From NCBI GenBank assembly GCA_916700875.1, contig CAKAKS010000034.1, positions 11,924,195-11,988,194 of the forward strand: a stretch of DNA of 64,000 bases, in the 5' to 3' direction. This stretch comes from Sebastes aleutianus. Its lineage: Eukaryota; Chordata; Actinopteri; Perciformes; Sebastidae. This document shows, piece after piece, positions 1-12,060 of the stretch; positions within the stretch are counted from its first letter, which is position 1, and each line of letters opens with the position of its first letter. A program made the position numbers and the translations under genes. The notes below the pieces were generated by a model. That model searched no databases, was not told the DNA's origin, and saw nothing but the letters and a program-made list of their open reading frames with translations.

Positions 1-3000
1 GAGCTGGTGTTCAGGCAGGGTGAAGCTCTGATTGAGAAGAGTGAACCTCTGGACGCAGCCGTCATCGAGGAAGAGCTGGAGGAGCTGCAGAGATACTGCC
101 AGGAGGTCTTCGGACGAGTCGACAGATACTACAAGAAACTCACACGACTACCTGTGAGTAAAGAGACACAGACGACACACACCGGGTAGTATGCAGAAAT
201 ACTCTGTCATCTTACAATAAAACAACATTCCTCTAGTGGAAATGGGCGCTGAAATTCAAGTAAATTAATAACAGATTTATTTCCGATGCTTGCAAAGAGG
301 CAAGGTTACCTGATTTCCTGCAAGACTCTGTAAACACATCACAAAATGTACACTACAGCTGTCCTCCTTCACCACTGGTGACATGGTGAAAACATGTGTC
401 AAACATAGTTTCACGCTGACAGCTGCTAAGGAACAGAATACACACTCATGTTATATTTGCATGTTAACAGTCAGCACAGCACACACACTCACCTCACTGT
501 ACCTCACAAACTGTGCTCTCACACTTCTTCTTTACACATATTTTGAAACTCCATTTTCTGTGTTATCTTGTATTTTCTCTCATGCTTACATTATTCTGTC
601 CTTCCTATCATCTTGCTTTCTATTAATGTTTTCCCGTCTTTTTCTCCCAGCTGGCCGATGACGAGCTCGATGGTTCAGACCGAGAGCTGGACATGGAGGA
701 AGGTGGCGAGCTCTCTGAGCTGCAATGGGGAGACTCCTCTCTGCCCCGGACGTCCAGCCGTCCAGCCTCGGGTACGACCGCCCTGATCCGGGCAGAGCGT
801 TCGGGACGTGACACCCCGGCCAGCGTGGACTCCATCCCGTTAGAGTGGGACCATGACTACGACCTGAGCAGAGGTCTGGACAGCCCTGGAGGACGAGGCC
901 CTGGCGAAAGGAGCCAAGGGCAAGAGGAGGAGGATGAGTATCTGAGGACGGCTACCACAGTGCTGTCAGGTTGGTCCGACTTTACTACTGTATGAGGGAT
1001 GATTGGCTGAATGGAGGTTTGCTGATGTGGATGTTATTTTACAGGTCTGCAATTTCCTCAATTTCCCAAGAAGTTTCCTGGAAAGAACTACATAATTTGG
1101 GAGAGCAGTGACAGTGTTTTAACATATATTTTATATGTTATATATGTTTCCAATAGTAAATGAATAATCCATAATTTTGTTTAAACTGAGCAGTTTTGTC
1201 ATTCAAGAAAATTCCTTTCGAACCAAATTACATTTGGCACATCCAGATCAGTGCCAACTCATTATAGCTTAGCACAGATATCACATTCAATCATGCCCAC
1301 ATTGTAAGTAGTGTATGTTGTATGTGTCTCTTTCCAGATGTAGTTATCCCAGAGAGCCCAGAGGCCTATATAAAACTGACTGAGAACACATTGAAATCGT
1401 CCTCTGGTAGGAAACGGCAGCCCCCTGGTTCTGATGAAGGAATGCCACAGCATGACATATGAGAGCATGCCATAAACTACAACTAAAACACGCTTCTTAA
1501 TTTTACTACCACACAAGGAAGCATCGTTCAGGCTGCATGTCCCACCATCCAGAAAAAACCTTTGCATATTAAAAGAGCAGAGATGACATTATTGCATGCT
1601 GAGGTCCAGATCACTAAATGCTAATCTCAACCATTGCACTTTTACTTTTCTGTTTGTTTTTTGGTCATTTATTTCACTGCTAATATCATCGTTAACATGA
1701 TAAAAACCCTACTTCTGTGTTCTTTTCTGCCATGACTTGCCGTTATTTTGCATTTCAGACTAATGCATGCCATCACAGCATCAGTCTTCACACCAGCAGC
1801 ATGCTAATGTCATCTAAAACTTTACCTTCCTAGTTTTCCTCCTGACCCTTGTTGTGACCTCTGTGCAGGTGAGCCGGGCCAGCTGGAGGCCAGTCTCAGA
1901 CAGCTGGATCAGGCTCTGGATGCAGGGCGATACCACATCCAGCAGAGAGAGGCCACCGCCAACAGCTCCAGCCCCGACGTCGACTCCACATACATGGGCT
2001 ACGTGAGTCCTGTTCATTTGTAGTGACATTTTCTGTCTTACATCACATTCAGACATGCACATGGGATCAACGCGTTAACTTTAATGTCAAGCTAAAACAT
2101 GAACATCATTAATTATCATCCCTCCAGATGCGTCTGATGGGAGAGTGTCGAGGCAGTATAGACGCAGTAAAGAGAGCAGAGGGAGAGCTGACTGAAGACG
2201 AGGATGACATGCCGGGACTCACCAACCCCACCAGCACAGACACTCAGAGTGCAGGTCAGTTGCACACAAACACACAGATCATGATAGATTACCTCCTCAT
2301 CGTGAATACTGTGCGAGCCGCGTTAAATTGACGTGATCTGCAGGTGTGATCGAGCGCTGGGAGCTGATCCAGGCGCAGTCTCTGAGTGAGAAGCACAGGC
2401 ACAAGCAGAACCTGCAGCAGTGGCAGCAGCTGATCTCAGATCTGCAGACCATGAGGGCCTGGTTGGGTCAGTCGGAGGCTGAACTCAACCAGCTGCGAGG
2501 GCTCGATCTCAGCACCGACATACACACCATCCAGCAGAGAATCAAGAAGCTCAAGGTTTGTTTACTGTGTGTCTGTTTCAGTTTCAGAGTTTGTCTTTCA
2601 ATGTTAAAAAATTTGGAAATTGGAAGCATGAGTTTTGCAGCGGTAGTTTTTTGTCCTCCTTGTATTGTGCACATTTATCAGCGTCAGTCCCTGTACAATA
2701 TACTTTCAGGAACTGTACAAGAAGTACAGTTTGTCAGCAGTAAATTGACCCCACTGGCCTTGTTTATAATGTCCTACTTTACGTGCAGGGTGCTGATAGT
2801 TTTGTCCTTCCACTCACCCTTACGCAGAAACACACACTCACTCCTCAATATCTAGTTCAGCTGTTGGTGCCTGTAAAGCATTAGGCAAGATATCACTATT
2901 CTATAAATACACCCCTCTGAAGCCTAATAACGTACATCAAACTCCTAGCCTAATCCTGCTGCACTCTCGTCTGTTGGCGCCTCATGTATTTTCAGCTTCC

Positions 3001-6000
3001 TCTATCTTGTAGCCACCTACAGTCTGGCTCGGTTCATGGTTCATTGTCATTATAAATAATCTCCCACATGTAGATGGTGTTTTGAATACTTTCCTCTTTG
3101 ACTCTTCCTCTCAGGAGCTGCTGAAGGGAGTGGATGCCCACAAGTCAGAGGTCTTGTCCATCAATCTGAGCAGTGCAGACTTCCTCCAATCAGACCCTGA
3201 CTCTGAGGAGGCGTGGGAGTTGAGGGACAGGCTGAAAGAGATGAACGCACGATGGGATCGGCTCGGTACCTCCCTGGAGAACTGGAGGGAAGAACTCCAG
3301 AGGGCACTGATGCAGTGCCAGGTAAGGAAAAAAAAAACATAAACACACACACTCCAGGAATGAATACAAAGTAATAGGCAGTAATAGGTAACTTACAATA
3401 CATGACATTTTTTACTTTTTCCGACATTCTATACTCTCACTTTTTATTTCAGAAAAAAACTAAAACATATATAATATCACTTATGCCATCTTTCCTTTCA
3501 GGAGTTCCATGAGATGAGCCACGGTCTGCTGCTGTGGCTGGAGAACATCGACCGCAGGAGGAACGAAGTGGTGCCCATCCCTCCCAAACTGGATCGTGAA
3601 ACATTACGAGGTCATCACAAAACACTGACGGTATGTCTCTCTTATACAAGGTTTGTCTTTTTTTCCATCTTCTCTGTTATGCCTTTAATATTAATCATCA
3701 TTAAGTAAGTGGATAATTCAAACTCATTAGTTCCCAAGGTTGGGTTTAGAAACCAAAGGGGTCTTGAGAGTAAAGTTAAATTCTGATGTAATCTGTTGTT
3801 TTCACCCCTAAAATATACTCTTATGATTTTGACAGTAAAATATGTTAAAAAAAAACACATGGAAGTTGAAGAAGTCTTTATTTTCTCTTAAAATGCCACA
3901 AAAATATTGCACAGTTTACAGACAAAGATGTTGAACATATTGCTGACTCCTCTTGTCTCTTTTATTTTCTCACAGCAAATTAAGCGTGAGCTGCTAGACT
4001 CGCAGCAGAAGGTGTCGTCTCTTCAGGAGCTGTCCGCTCAGCTGCTGGTCAACACTAAACCTCAGACGCTGCTGCTGCTGCAGTCACAGGCCTCGGAGCA
4101 GATCCAGGCTCAGGGCAGCGAGTGTCTGGAGGCCCAGGAGAAGGTGCACGTGATCTTGAACAGGCTGAGGCTGCTCCTGAGGGAGGTCAGCTCTGACCTG
4201 GCGGGGTTGGAGAGGAGACTGGAGGCCACAGACACACAGCAGCAGGTCAGAAAATGCTGAATATAGAGTGAATGAACGAAGGGTCATTTTATTTGAAATA
4301 ACAAAATCTTCTCCATGAGTCACAGTTTTATTTAGATCTAAACATTAAAGTGACTGTTGTTGTTTTGATTTGCTTTTCAGGATTGCTTACCATTGCCTGT
4401 TGGCACATCACAAATCTGTGGATCAGCTGGTCCTGAGTCAGAGGTGACTGTCCAAAGTCGCAAACGATTGGTAATGTTTCCCCTCATAATGTCCAGTATG
4501 GGGGCTAGCCTCCACGCTCAATAAGACACTGCAAAAAATACATCACAGTTAACTTACTTTCTCCCTTTGTTTCCCAAGTAGTCATCTCATAGATATTCCC
4601 ACTGTACCACCCCTTTATTTTTATTGTTAATATAAATGTTTTTCAATTGCTCCGCTAACATGTACATGAAGAGATTTGTTGCTGCCCTCCCTCCCCTCCC
4701 TTTTTTGAGATGTTTTTTTGCTGCCCACACCATGTTGATCTGCCAAAAACGTACAAGAAAACCTGGCTTTTCGTTTCACATGATATAATTGTTCAGTAAT
4801 GGTAATTGTTCTGATCTCATTTTGGAATTCATGTATGAAAGAAATTATATATTTTTTCTGTTTTATCACTATGCAACTTACTAGTTTAAACATATTTTAA
4901 TTGTCAGTTTCTTTTTAACTTTTCAGGATTTAGTCTTGAGAAGCCAGATTTCTTGGTTCTAAAAAGTCAATCACCGTCATTGATTAAGTTGCTGCTCTTT
5001 GGTTGTTGATGATTCCTTCTCTAGCGATGTTATGGCTCTTTATATTATTTGTTTTTTCTCTCATCTGAGGCTTTGTCTTTATTTGCCTTTGACTGAAACA
5101 TTCTTTTTCTTTCTTTTACCCCTCCCTGCTCATTACGTGGTACAGCCCCGAGGCAAAAGTAGTCAGGCCCACCCAGGACCCCCTGAGAGCGGCCCGCGCC
5201 ACAGGTACCTCTCTCCTGGACTCTAGAAACACGGGATGATAATGGAACCAAAGCTATACCCGATTTAGAAACTTGATTTTTATTCATTCAACCCATGAGA
5301 AAATCAATTAATCACAATCAACCATGTTTTACTGATTGTAAAATATATGGGATTATTAGATGATTTTGATTCTAAGCCTCTTTAACCGATTGGTTTTTAG
5401 GCTTTAACCCTGCGTTCCATGATCCTCCCATATTCTAGAGACCATGTTGTCAGCTCTTAAACGAGTGGGGAATCGCCTACATCAGGCCACTCCCTTTCTC
5501 CTTTAAATGTTTTATTTCACTGCTTCTCTTTGCCCTGCTGCTTTTTGAATGGCACCATGAAATATTGCCTTGTCATACTTTTTGCTTCTCCTCTCTCAGA
5601 ATGACTGTAGCACTCTCCTCGCCCACTAGATGGCATTATCTGAATCCCAGTGACCCCCCTCAGCCCTTGTTCCTTTAGCTGTTTTTCTTTCATCATGTTT
5701 CCTTCCTGTTTCATTCTCTTCATAGTTGAAAGCAGGATATGATGCAATAACTCCTGCGCTTTTTTCCTTTATATCTTAACTCCCACTTTCTTTCCTATGT
5801 TTCCTTTCCAGACCTCTTAACTCACCCACCTCTGACTCTCTCTTAACTTTCTATGATTTCCATTAACTGCCAACAACAACACACAGGCCTGGTGAAGACT
5901 CAGCCTAAACTAGTCTTGCCGTGAGTGTTGTAGCAGAAATAATGTCTTTGTTTTCCCCTGATAGCATCCTTTATATGAGGAGCAGGGACTCTCTATCACA

Positions 6001-8320
6001 TATTAATGGGGTGTGGATACTGAAATCTAGCAAAGCAGGAGAGGTTGCCATGAGCCACATATATATATATAAACACGCACACACGATGTGCACATGTTGC
6101 TCATGCATGCAACAGCCCTGTTGTAACATCCAGGAGGACTAAATAATTGAATGAAATTGGTAGGCTGCGGAGTGAGAGGCTGGAGGACGGTCAGCGTGTC
6201 TGACCCTCCTCCAGCTTCTTCGAGGATGAGACGCATTAAGAACATGCTGTTCCTCCCCTTGAGTTTTGGCTCTAATCGTGGAAATCTCCAGAGAGGCATT
6301 TGGCATTTCTCCTGCGTTTGTTTGGAATGAGACGTGGCATTGAACTCTCACACACTCGGCTCTAAAGCCAGAGTGTTTCCCCCCCCCCAGTGACTCACAG
6401 CCGGCTATCTACGAATGCTTGTGGTTTTCTAAGTGTGTTTGTGCCTGTTTTGTGTGCTTATGCAGGTCTACTGTACATGTATTCACCTTTGTGACGCTCT
6501 CAATCTCTCTAACTGTTGGATCGGGGTCTTTTTTGCTGCATTTTTGCTTTCCTTCCTGTTGAGTGATTACGTTTTTATTTTGCATAACATGGGTAAAATA
6601 GTATTTGCAAGCATGTTTGTTATAACCTACTTGAAATGTCAGAATTGCCAGATTTACTCAAATTAGAAATGATTTTTCTATAAACTATACTATGACTTTT
6701 TTCATGATATTTTTCAACATAGTTTACTATACTGTGACTTTTTTATTTTTTCAACATACTATACTATGACTTTTTTTCGACAAGCTATACTATGACTTAT
6801 TTTTCTACATACTATACTATGACTTTTTTTTCACATAATATTTCATGACTTTTTTATTTATTCGATATACTATAGTATGACTTTTTTTCAACATACTATA
6901 GGATGACTTTTTTTTTACATATGCTGTAAATTAAAAAAAAAATTAAACTTACTATACTATGACTCTTTTTTTTTGACACTATGCTATAAATCTTTAATTT
7001 TTTACAAAATACCATTCTATGACTTTTTTCAACATACTATACTATGACTTTTTTCGACATACTATACTATGTCTCCTTTTTTTCGACATACAATACTGTG
7101 ACTTTTTCGACATACTATAGGAACACTTTTTGACACTGCTATAAATTATTTTTTTTTTCAACATACCATACTATGACTTTTCAACATACTAGATTATGAT
7201 TTTTTTTTATTTTTTCAACATACTATACTATGACTTTTTTCGACATAATATATTATGACTTTTTTACGATATACTATAGGAAGACTTTTTTTTTACACTG
7301 CTATAAATGTTTAATTTTTTTCGACAAGCTGCCCTGACTTTTTCTTTTTTTTTTTATTCGACATACTAGATTATGAATTTTTTAATTTTTTCCACATACT
7401 ATACTATGACTATTATTTTTTTGACATACTATACTATGACTTTTTTTTCGACATATTACTTATTTTTTCCACATACTATACTATGACTTTTTTTCCACAT
7501 AATATTTTATGACTTACAAAATATTCGACATTATACTCTGACTTTTTTTTATTTTTTCGACGTACAATACTATGACTTTTTTTCAACATACTATAGGAAG
7601 ACTTTTTTTGATACTATGCTATCAGTTTTTTATTTTTTTCGACATACCATACTATGTCTGTGTTTGACATACTATGACTTTTTTTATTTTTTTTGTCAAC
7701 ATACTATACTATGACTTTTTTTTTTTTTTTTTGACAAACTATACTATGACTTTTTTCAAGATATACTTTGACTTTTTAAAAAAAATTTGACATACTATAC
7801 AATGACTTTTTTTCCACACACTATACTATTGCTTTTTATTACTTTTTTCGACATACTATACTATGGCTTTTTTATGACATTTTCGATATACTATTTTTTT
7901 TTGAATTTGGAGCATTTGTCACAAACCTAAAATTTTAACCAAATCCGAAAAGCTATCAAGGGGTTTTAACAAAACATGATTTGCAAATACTAGTGAACTC
8001 AGGTTTGTTCTTTGCTGGTTAACTTAACTCTTTGTTTCCGCAGCCGGAGCAGATCACCAGGCGCCGCTGGCTGCGTTTCCTCCCGTTCTGACCTTCCGGA
8101 CGGCATCTCCTCGTCCTCGTCCTCCCCCTCAAAAGGCCAGTCCTTCCTGCTGCGGGTCCTCAGGGCTGCGCTTCCCGTCCAGCTGCTCCTCCTGCTCCTC
8201 ATCGGCCTGGCCTGCCTGGTGCCCATGACCGAGCAGGACTACAGCTGCCACCATGCCAACAACTTTGCCCGCTCCTTCCATCCCATGCTGCGCTACACCA
8301 ACGGACCTCCACCCATATGA
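1..8320 (+). CDS. syne1: Nesprin-1 (spectrin repeat nuclear envelope protein 1), C-terminal part; 5' part lies outside the window
   Basis: Nesprin-1 is a giant tail-anchored protein of the outer nuclear membrane. Its KASH tail binds SUN proteins in the perinuclear space, forming the LINC complex that links the nucleus to the cytoskeleton. Twelve coding exons can be read with consistent GT-AG junctions and phases: 1-153, 651-969, 1338-1406, 1869-2002, 2128-2254, 2344-2555, 3115-3321, 3502-3630, 3976-4245, 4381-4470, 5146-5204 and 8044-8320. They give 681 residues plus TGA. The Leu/Glu/Trp-rich helices are spectrin-like repeats. Recognisable SYNE1 motifs are SVDSIPLEWDH, GVIERWELIQAQ, FHEMSHGLLLWLENIDRR and the C-terminal membrane anchor. 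The transmembrane stretch LIGLACLVPM and the end PPPI fit SYNE1 better than SYNE2, and esr1 next door supports this. The first exon is cut by the window edge. The last intron (5205-8043) is the largest and holds a minisatellite. A paralogue (syne1a versus syne1b) cannot be assigned. Confidence 0.96.
1338..1406 (+). other. syne1: Symmetric 69-nt cassette exon of syne1 (DV23-type segment)
   Basis: This exon has a pyrimidine-rich acceptor ending tttccag and a donor gtagga. It encodes 23 residues beginning DVVIPESPEAY. Its length is divisible by three and both flanking introns are phase 1, so skipping it keeps the frame. Nesprin-1 in mammals carries a 23-residue segment called DV23, starting Asp-Val, that is alternatively spliced. 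Sequence and length match, so I infer the same regulated exon here. Confidence 0.85.
6668..7895 (+). repeat. AT-rich minisatellite block 1, in the last syne1 intron
   Basis: This is about 1.2 kb of imperfect tandem units built on the core catactatactatgac, joined by T-tracts and cga/caa, with units of roughly 25-35 bp. Decay is uneven, and some units are reduced to ctatgactttttt. The same core occurs in the same orientation at 9536-10372 and inverted at 12764-13762. Confidence 0.9.
8044..8320 (+). CDS. syne1: Terminal syne1 exon encoding the KASH domain
   Basis: This final coding exon joins in frame to exon 5146-5204 (phase 2). It encodes a Ser/Arg-rich linker, a hydrophobic transmembrane helix around LLLLLLIGLACLVPM, and a lumenal tail with NNFARSFHPMLRYTNGPPPI and then TGA. 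In the KASH family the final PPPX tetrapeptide inserts into the SUN trimer. A Cys (in YSC) sits at the lumenal position known to form a disulfide with SUN proteins. The acceptor is gtttccgcag. Confidence 0.96.
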
Positions 8321-9475
8321 GAAGCAGCTGAATATCTACTGCTTTGCCAAGGACTCCATTGAATGTTTCCTCTTCAACCCGTGCCCTAAAAAGCAACAAA
8401 GTCTTCCCCTGCTGGGAAGCGAACATGCATCATGAAGTGATTCAGAGGTGATATGAAGACTTCTTTAACATTGCACACCCACTCCTGAAATCACCCCAAC
8501 CCTTTAAACCCCCTCTCCAGAATAAACGGACCTTCATCTGGAGATCCCGTCTCCCCAAAAATATTTCATTTTGTTTTAACTTAAATGTGTATATTATTTT
8601 TTAAGGTTCCTGAAGAAACCTGAGAAATCAAAGCACTATTTATATACTGTATGTTGGGAGCCAAAGTCGACCGTGCTTTTTGTCCATGATATCCAGTGCT
8701 GCTACTATTTATTTAGCGTTCAATCAGTTAATAGATTGTTAGTATTGATGAAGCTAAAGCACCACCTTGAGTGTGGGATATTGTACCTGTAAATTGTACA
8801 GTAGACTTACAGTTTGAGTAGCAATCATTCACAGTCTCAGATGTGAAGAGTTTCAAAAGACACATTTGAAGTACTCCGACATAGGAGAAATCTGCTCACC
8901 AGGAGTACTTTCTGAAGGATGAACCTGCTTCAATTTGTAAATGAAGTTTTCTTATGACATTTAAGCTAAAATCTGAACCTATAGCACTGACATGAGCACT
9001 GTCGAAGGTACTGCACTGAAGCCGTCCAGCCTAGATGGCCGACTTCTTTCCCCAAAAGCCAAGGCTTGTATTCCTGTTTTTAATTTCAGTATTTAATCAA
9101 CCGGGGTACATATGAAAAAAAGATATTAGCTCTCAACTGATTTGTATATTTTTGTTGAAATGCCTTTGAATACAGGCAGTTATTTTTTTATCTTTCTGTT
9201 TGAGCATGCACTTGAAAGTCCCCCGCTTTTAAGAAAGCCAAACAATCATTGGTAGTGTTTTAGTAGCCGGCTGCGACATGAAATAGTGAGCTTTGTAATA
9301 ACTGCGATAATTATTCTGTGGTGATGAGACATCAGAATCACTGCGTCGTTAAAACAGAATCTGTAAAAAGTGATGAAATATGAAAATGGTTATTTATGTA
9401 TGTACAGTTTGCTAATGCCGACTTCATGAAGAATACTCTCTTTGCAAATAAAATAACATGAAATATTTATTTCTG
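8321..9475 (+). other. syne1: syne1 3' UTR
   Basis: This AT-rich non-coding stretch follows the syne1 stop codon. AATAAA occurs at 9447-9452 and an earlier candidate lies near 8521. The UTR end is inferred to be about 20 nt after the distal signal. No other gene is seen here. Confidence 0.6.
9447..9452 (+). promoter_or_regulatory. syne1: Candidate syne1 polyadenylation signal (AATAAA)
   Basis: A canonical AATAAA about 1.13 kb after the stop codon is followed by T/GT-rich sequence (tttctgtgtattctt). It lies just before the minisatellite block. No transcript evidence is available. Confidence 0.55.
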
Positions 9476-9535
9476 TGTATTCTTAGCGTTAAGTTTGGTT
9501 TATAATCTCAAGAGAAAAAATTATGAATGACTATG

Positions 9536-10372
9536 ACTTCACTTTTATAACATATTTCGACATACTATACTATGACGTTTTTTTTCGTGAAACTTGTTCG
9601 ACATACTATACTATGTCGTTTTTTTCGTGAACATTTTTCGACATACTATGCTATGACTTTTTTTTCATAAAATTTTTCGACTTACTATACACTGACTTTT
9701 TCATAACATTTCTAGATATACTAAACTATGACTTTTTTTCATGGAATTTTTCGACATACTACAATATGACTTTTTTTCATACAAAATTTCGACATACTAT
9801 ACTATGACTATTTCATGATATCTTTCGCCATACTATACTGACGTTTTTTTCACAACATTTTTCGACATACTTTACACTGACTTTTTTTCATGAAATGTTT
9901 TGAACATACTAAACTATGACTTTTTTTCATGGAATTTTTCGACATACAATACTAAGATTTTTTTTTACATTTATCGACATACTATACTATGACTTTTTTT
10001 CATAAAATGTTCGACATACTGTACAATGCTTTTTTTCATAAAATGTTCGACATACTGTACAATGCTTTTTTTCATAAAATGTTTTGACATACTATGACTT
10101 TTTTTCATGACATTTTTCGACATGCTATACTATGACTTTTTTTATGACAATATACTATGACTTTTTTAAGACATATACTATGACTTTTTTATGTACTACA
10201 CTATGACTTTTTTGTTACATACTATACTATGACTCTTTTTTCATAACATTTTTCAACATACTTTACTATGACGTTTTTAATAAAAAAAAATCATGTACGA
10301 TACTATGACTTTTTTATGACATACTATACTATGACTTTTTTATGATATACTACACTATGACTTTTTTTAATA
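9536..10372 (+). repeat. AT-rich minisatellite block 2, between the syne1 and esr1 tails
   Basis: The block uses the catactatactatgac core of block 1, but with longer units of about 38-40 bp that include ttttcataaaatttttcga spacers. It fills most of the gap between the convergent syne1 and esr1 transcription units. A short exact duplication is seen near 10008-10085. Confidence 0.9.
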
Positions 10373-10439
10373 TTTACTTGGTATTCTTGTGCTTTACTTT
10401 GGTTTACAAACTCAGGATAAACACAGTGATAAACAATAT

Positions 10440-12060
10440 TTTCCCAATGAATGTTTTTATTTGAATGCACAGTAAACAAATGACAGTCAGTTCAGGTTTG
10501 ACTAGACTTACACTTAACAGCTCGAGGCTTTTCATCAATCAATCAATCAATCAATCAATCAGTACTACTAGTATAGTATGCGGTTTCGAATGCAGTCTCC
10601 TCTTGGTGCAACAACTTTGCTCTGTGTTGCAAATGCAACATGCACATACAGTAAGTTCCTTTTGCTGAATTTCTACACAGGAAACACCTGATCATGTCTG
10701 TATTGGCTTTTAATTACCAAGATTTTGAGCCCAGCAGAGCTTCCAACACGCTTGAGCGATGAGTTGTGTTATTTATCATGATTGAAATGTTGCTTTGCTG
10801 CAGCTTGGCTCCAACAGTCCAGTCCAACCAATCACCGATGATAATCCAATAATATTTACATTTTATTATTATTATGCAAAGAAACTGGAAACTAATGAAG
10901 CGGTTGAAAAACTTTGTACTGGCGTCTTACTGTGCTGATTAGCTAAAAGAAACACCTGTGAAACCATTGCAATTAAGTCAGCAGGTGCGCCAAGGCTTCA
11001 AAATAAGAGCACACGCTTCAAATTAAAAGCACAAAAATATATGGGCTCAGTTCTCAAAAACAGCTCCGACAATGTCCATTTCAGATATCTTTTAAACAAA
11101 TGGATACAATTTCGTACATTTATTAAAAAATGATATGTTTACACGATACTTTTTTTTTTGTGGAGGTGTGTAAATCCAGCCAAACTCAACATGTAATCAC
11201 TGAATTAGTGGATGGACAATAACCAGTTGAAGAGTTTGAAATGTTGAACAACTGCATCAAGACAAAAAAATTATGCATAAAATCAGCTTGGAGCCGCTCA
11301 CAGCTCTGTCTCTCTGCCACACACACACACACATACACACACACATATTTAAGACATGACAAATTCAGAAAAAACTTTGGTGCAAGTAAGCATTAAAACC
11401 CAACCGATTACACACAAAAAGCTGTGGATAGATTAGACGTTTCCCAACAATACACTTCCTTCATTATGTCTAGGATTTGCTTGTGCAATTTTTAGCTATT
11501 TAAAAATTCAACAGATATATCCTAGGCCACTGTTCATTTCACAATTTCATCATTGACATAATTTTCTTCCCAAATATATTAAAGGTTAAAATTGTGTGTC
11601 TGCAGAAAACACAATACCTGATGTTTTTACTTTAACAATGTGTGAATTTAAACACAAAATGAATTACACAATAATTTTAATCAGTTTTGTGTAATACGTA
11701 AAGTAAAAATAATGCCCAATAGCCCCTTAAAACCCAGAGAAAGTGCACTTTGGTTGAGGCGAATAAAAAGAAAAATGATCTGCTCGTCATTATACATGAC
11801 ACCTGCTGTAAAGCTGTTAGAGACTGACTCAAAATCACAGATTATGAAAGGCAGCATAAAAGATTAAATGCATTGACGCTCATATTGTAGTGAATTGATG
11901 TAGTGCAAAGGAAAAAACAACAGCTACAAAATCACTTAATTTATAAATAATTATCTCATGAAATGAATTCAAATACAACCTTTATACTTTATTCCCAAAC
12001 ACCTCTCATTCTGCACAACACACATCTACAACCTTCAGATGTTGCTTGCTGTGCTCTGTC
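10440..12060 (-). other. esr1: Probable esr1 3' UTR
   Basis: This AT-rich region lies downstream of the esr1 stop on the minus strand. Minus-strand AATAAA signals occur at about 10454-10459, 11119-11124 and 11988-11993, so the 3' end is uncertain (70 nt to 1.6 kb). It contains an (ATCA)n tract at 10534-10561 and a short (CA)n tract near 11319-11345. No other coding feature is seen. Confidence 0.45.
10534..10561. repeat. (ATCA)n microsatellite
   Basis: Seven perfect tetranucleotide units lie in the probable esr1 3' UTR. Confidence 0.9.

Noticed and set aside
5887..5922. Possible extra syne1 micro-exon ending cttgcc/gtgagt
   Set aside because: The acceptor side lacks a pyrimidine tract and the required phase 2 reading gives a stop codon (gcc taa).
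6668..7895. CRISPR-like array
   Set aside because: The units are tandem and AT-rich with no unique spacers, and the genome is vertebrate.
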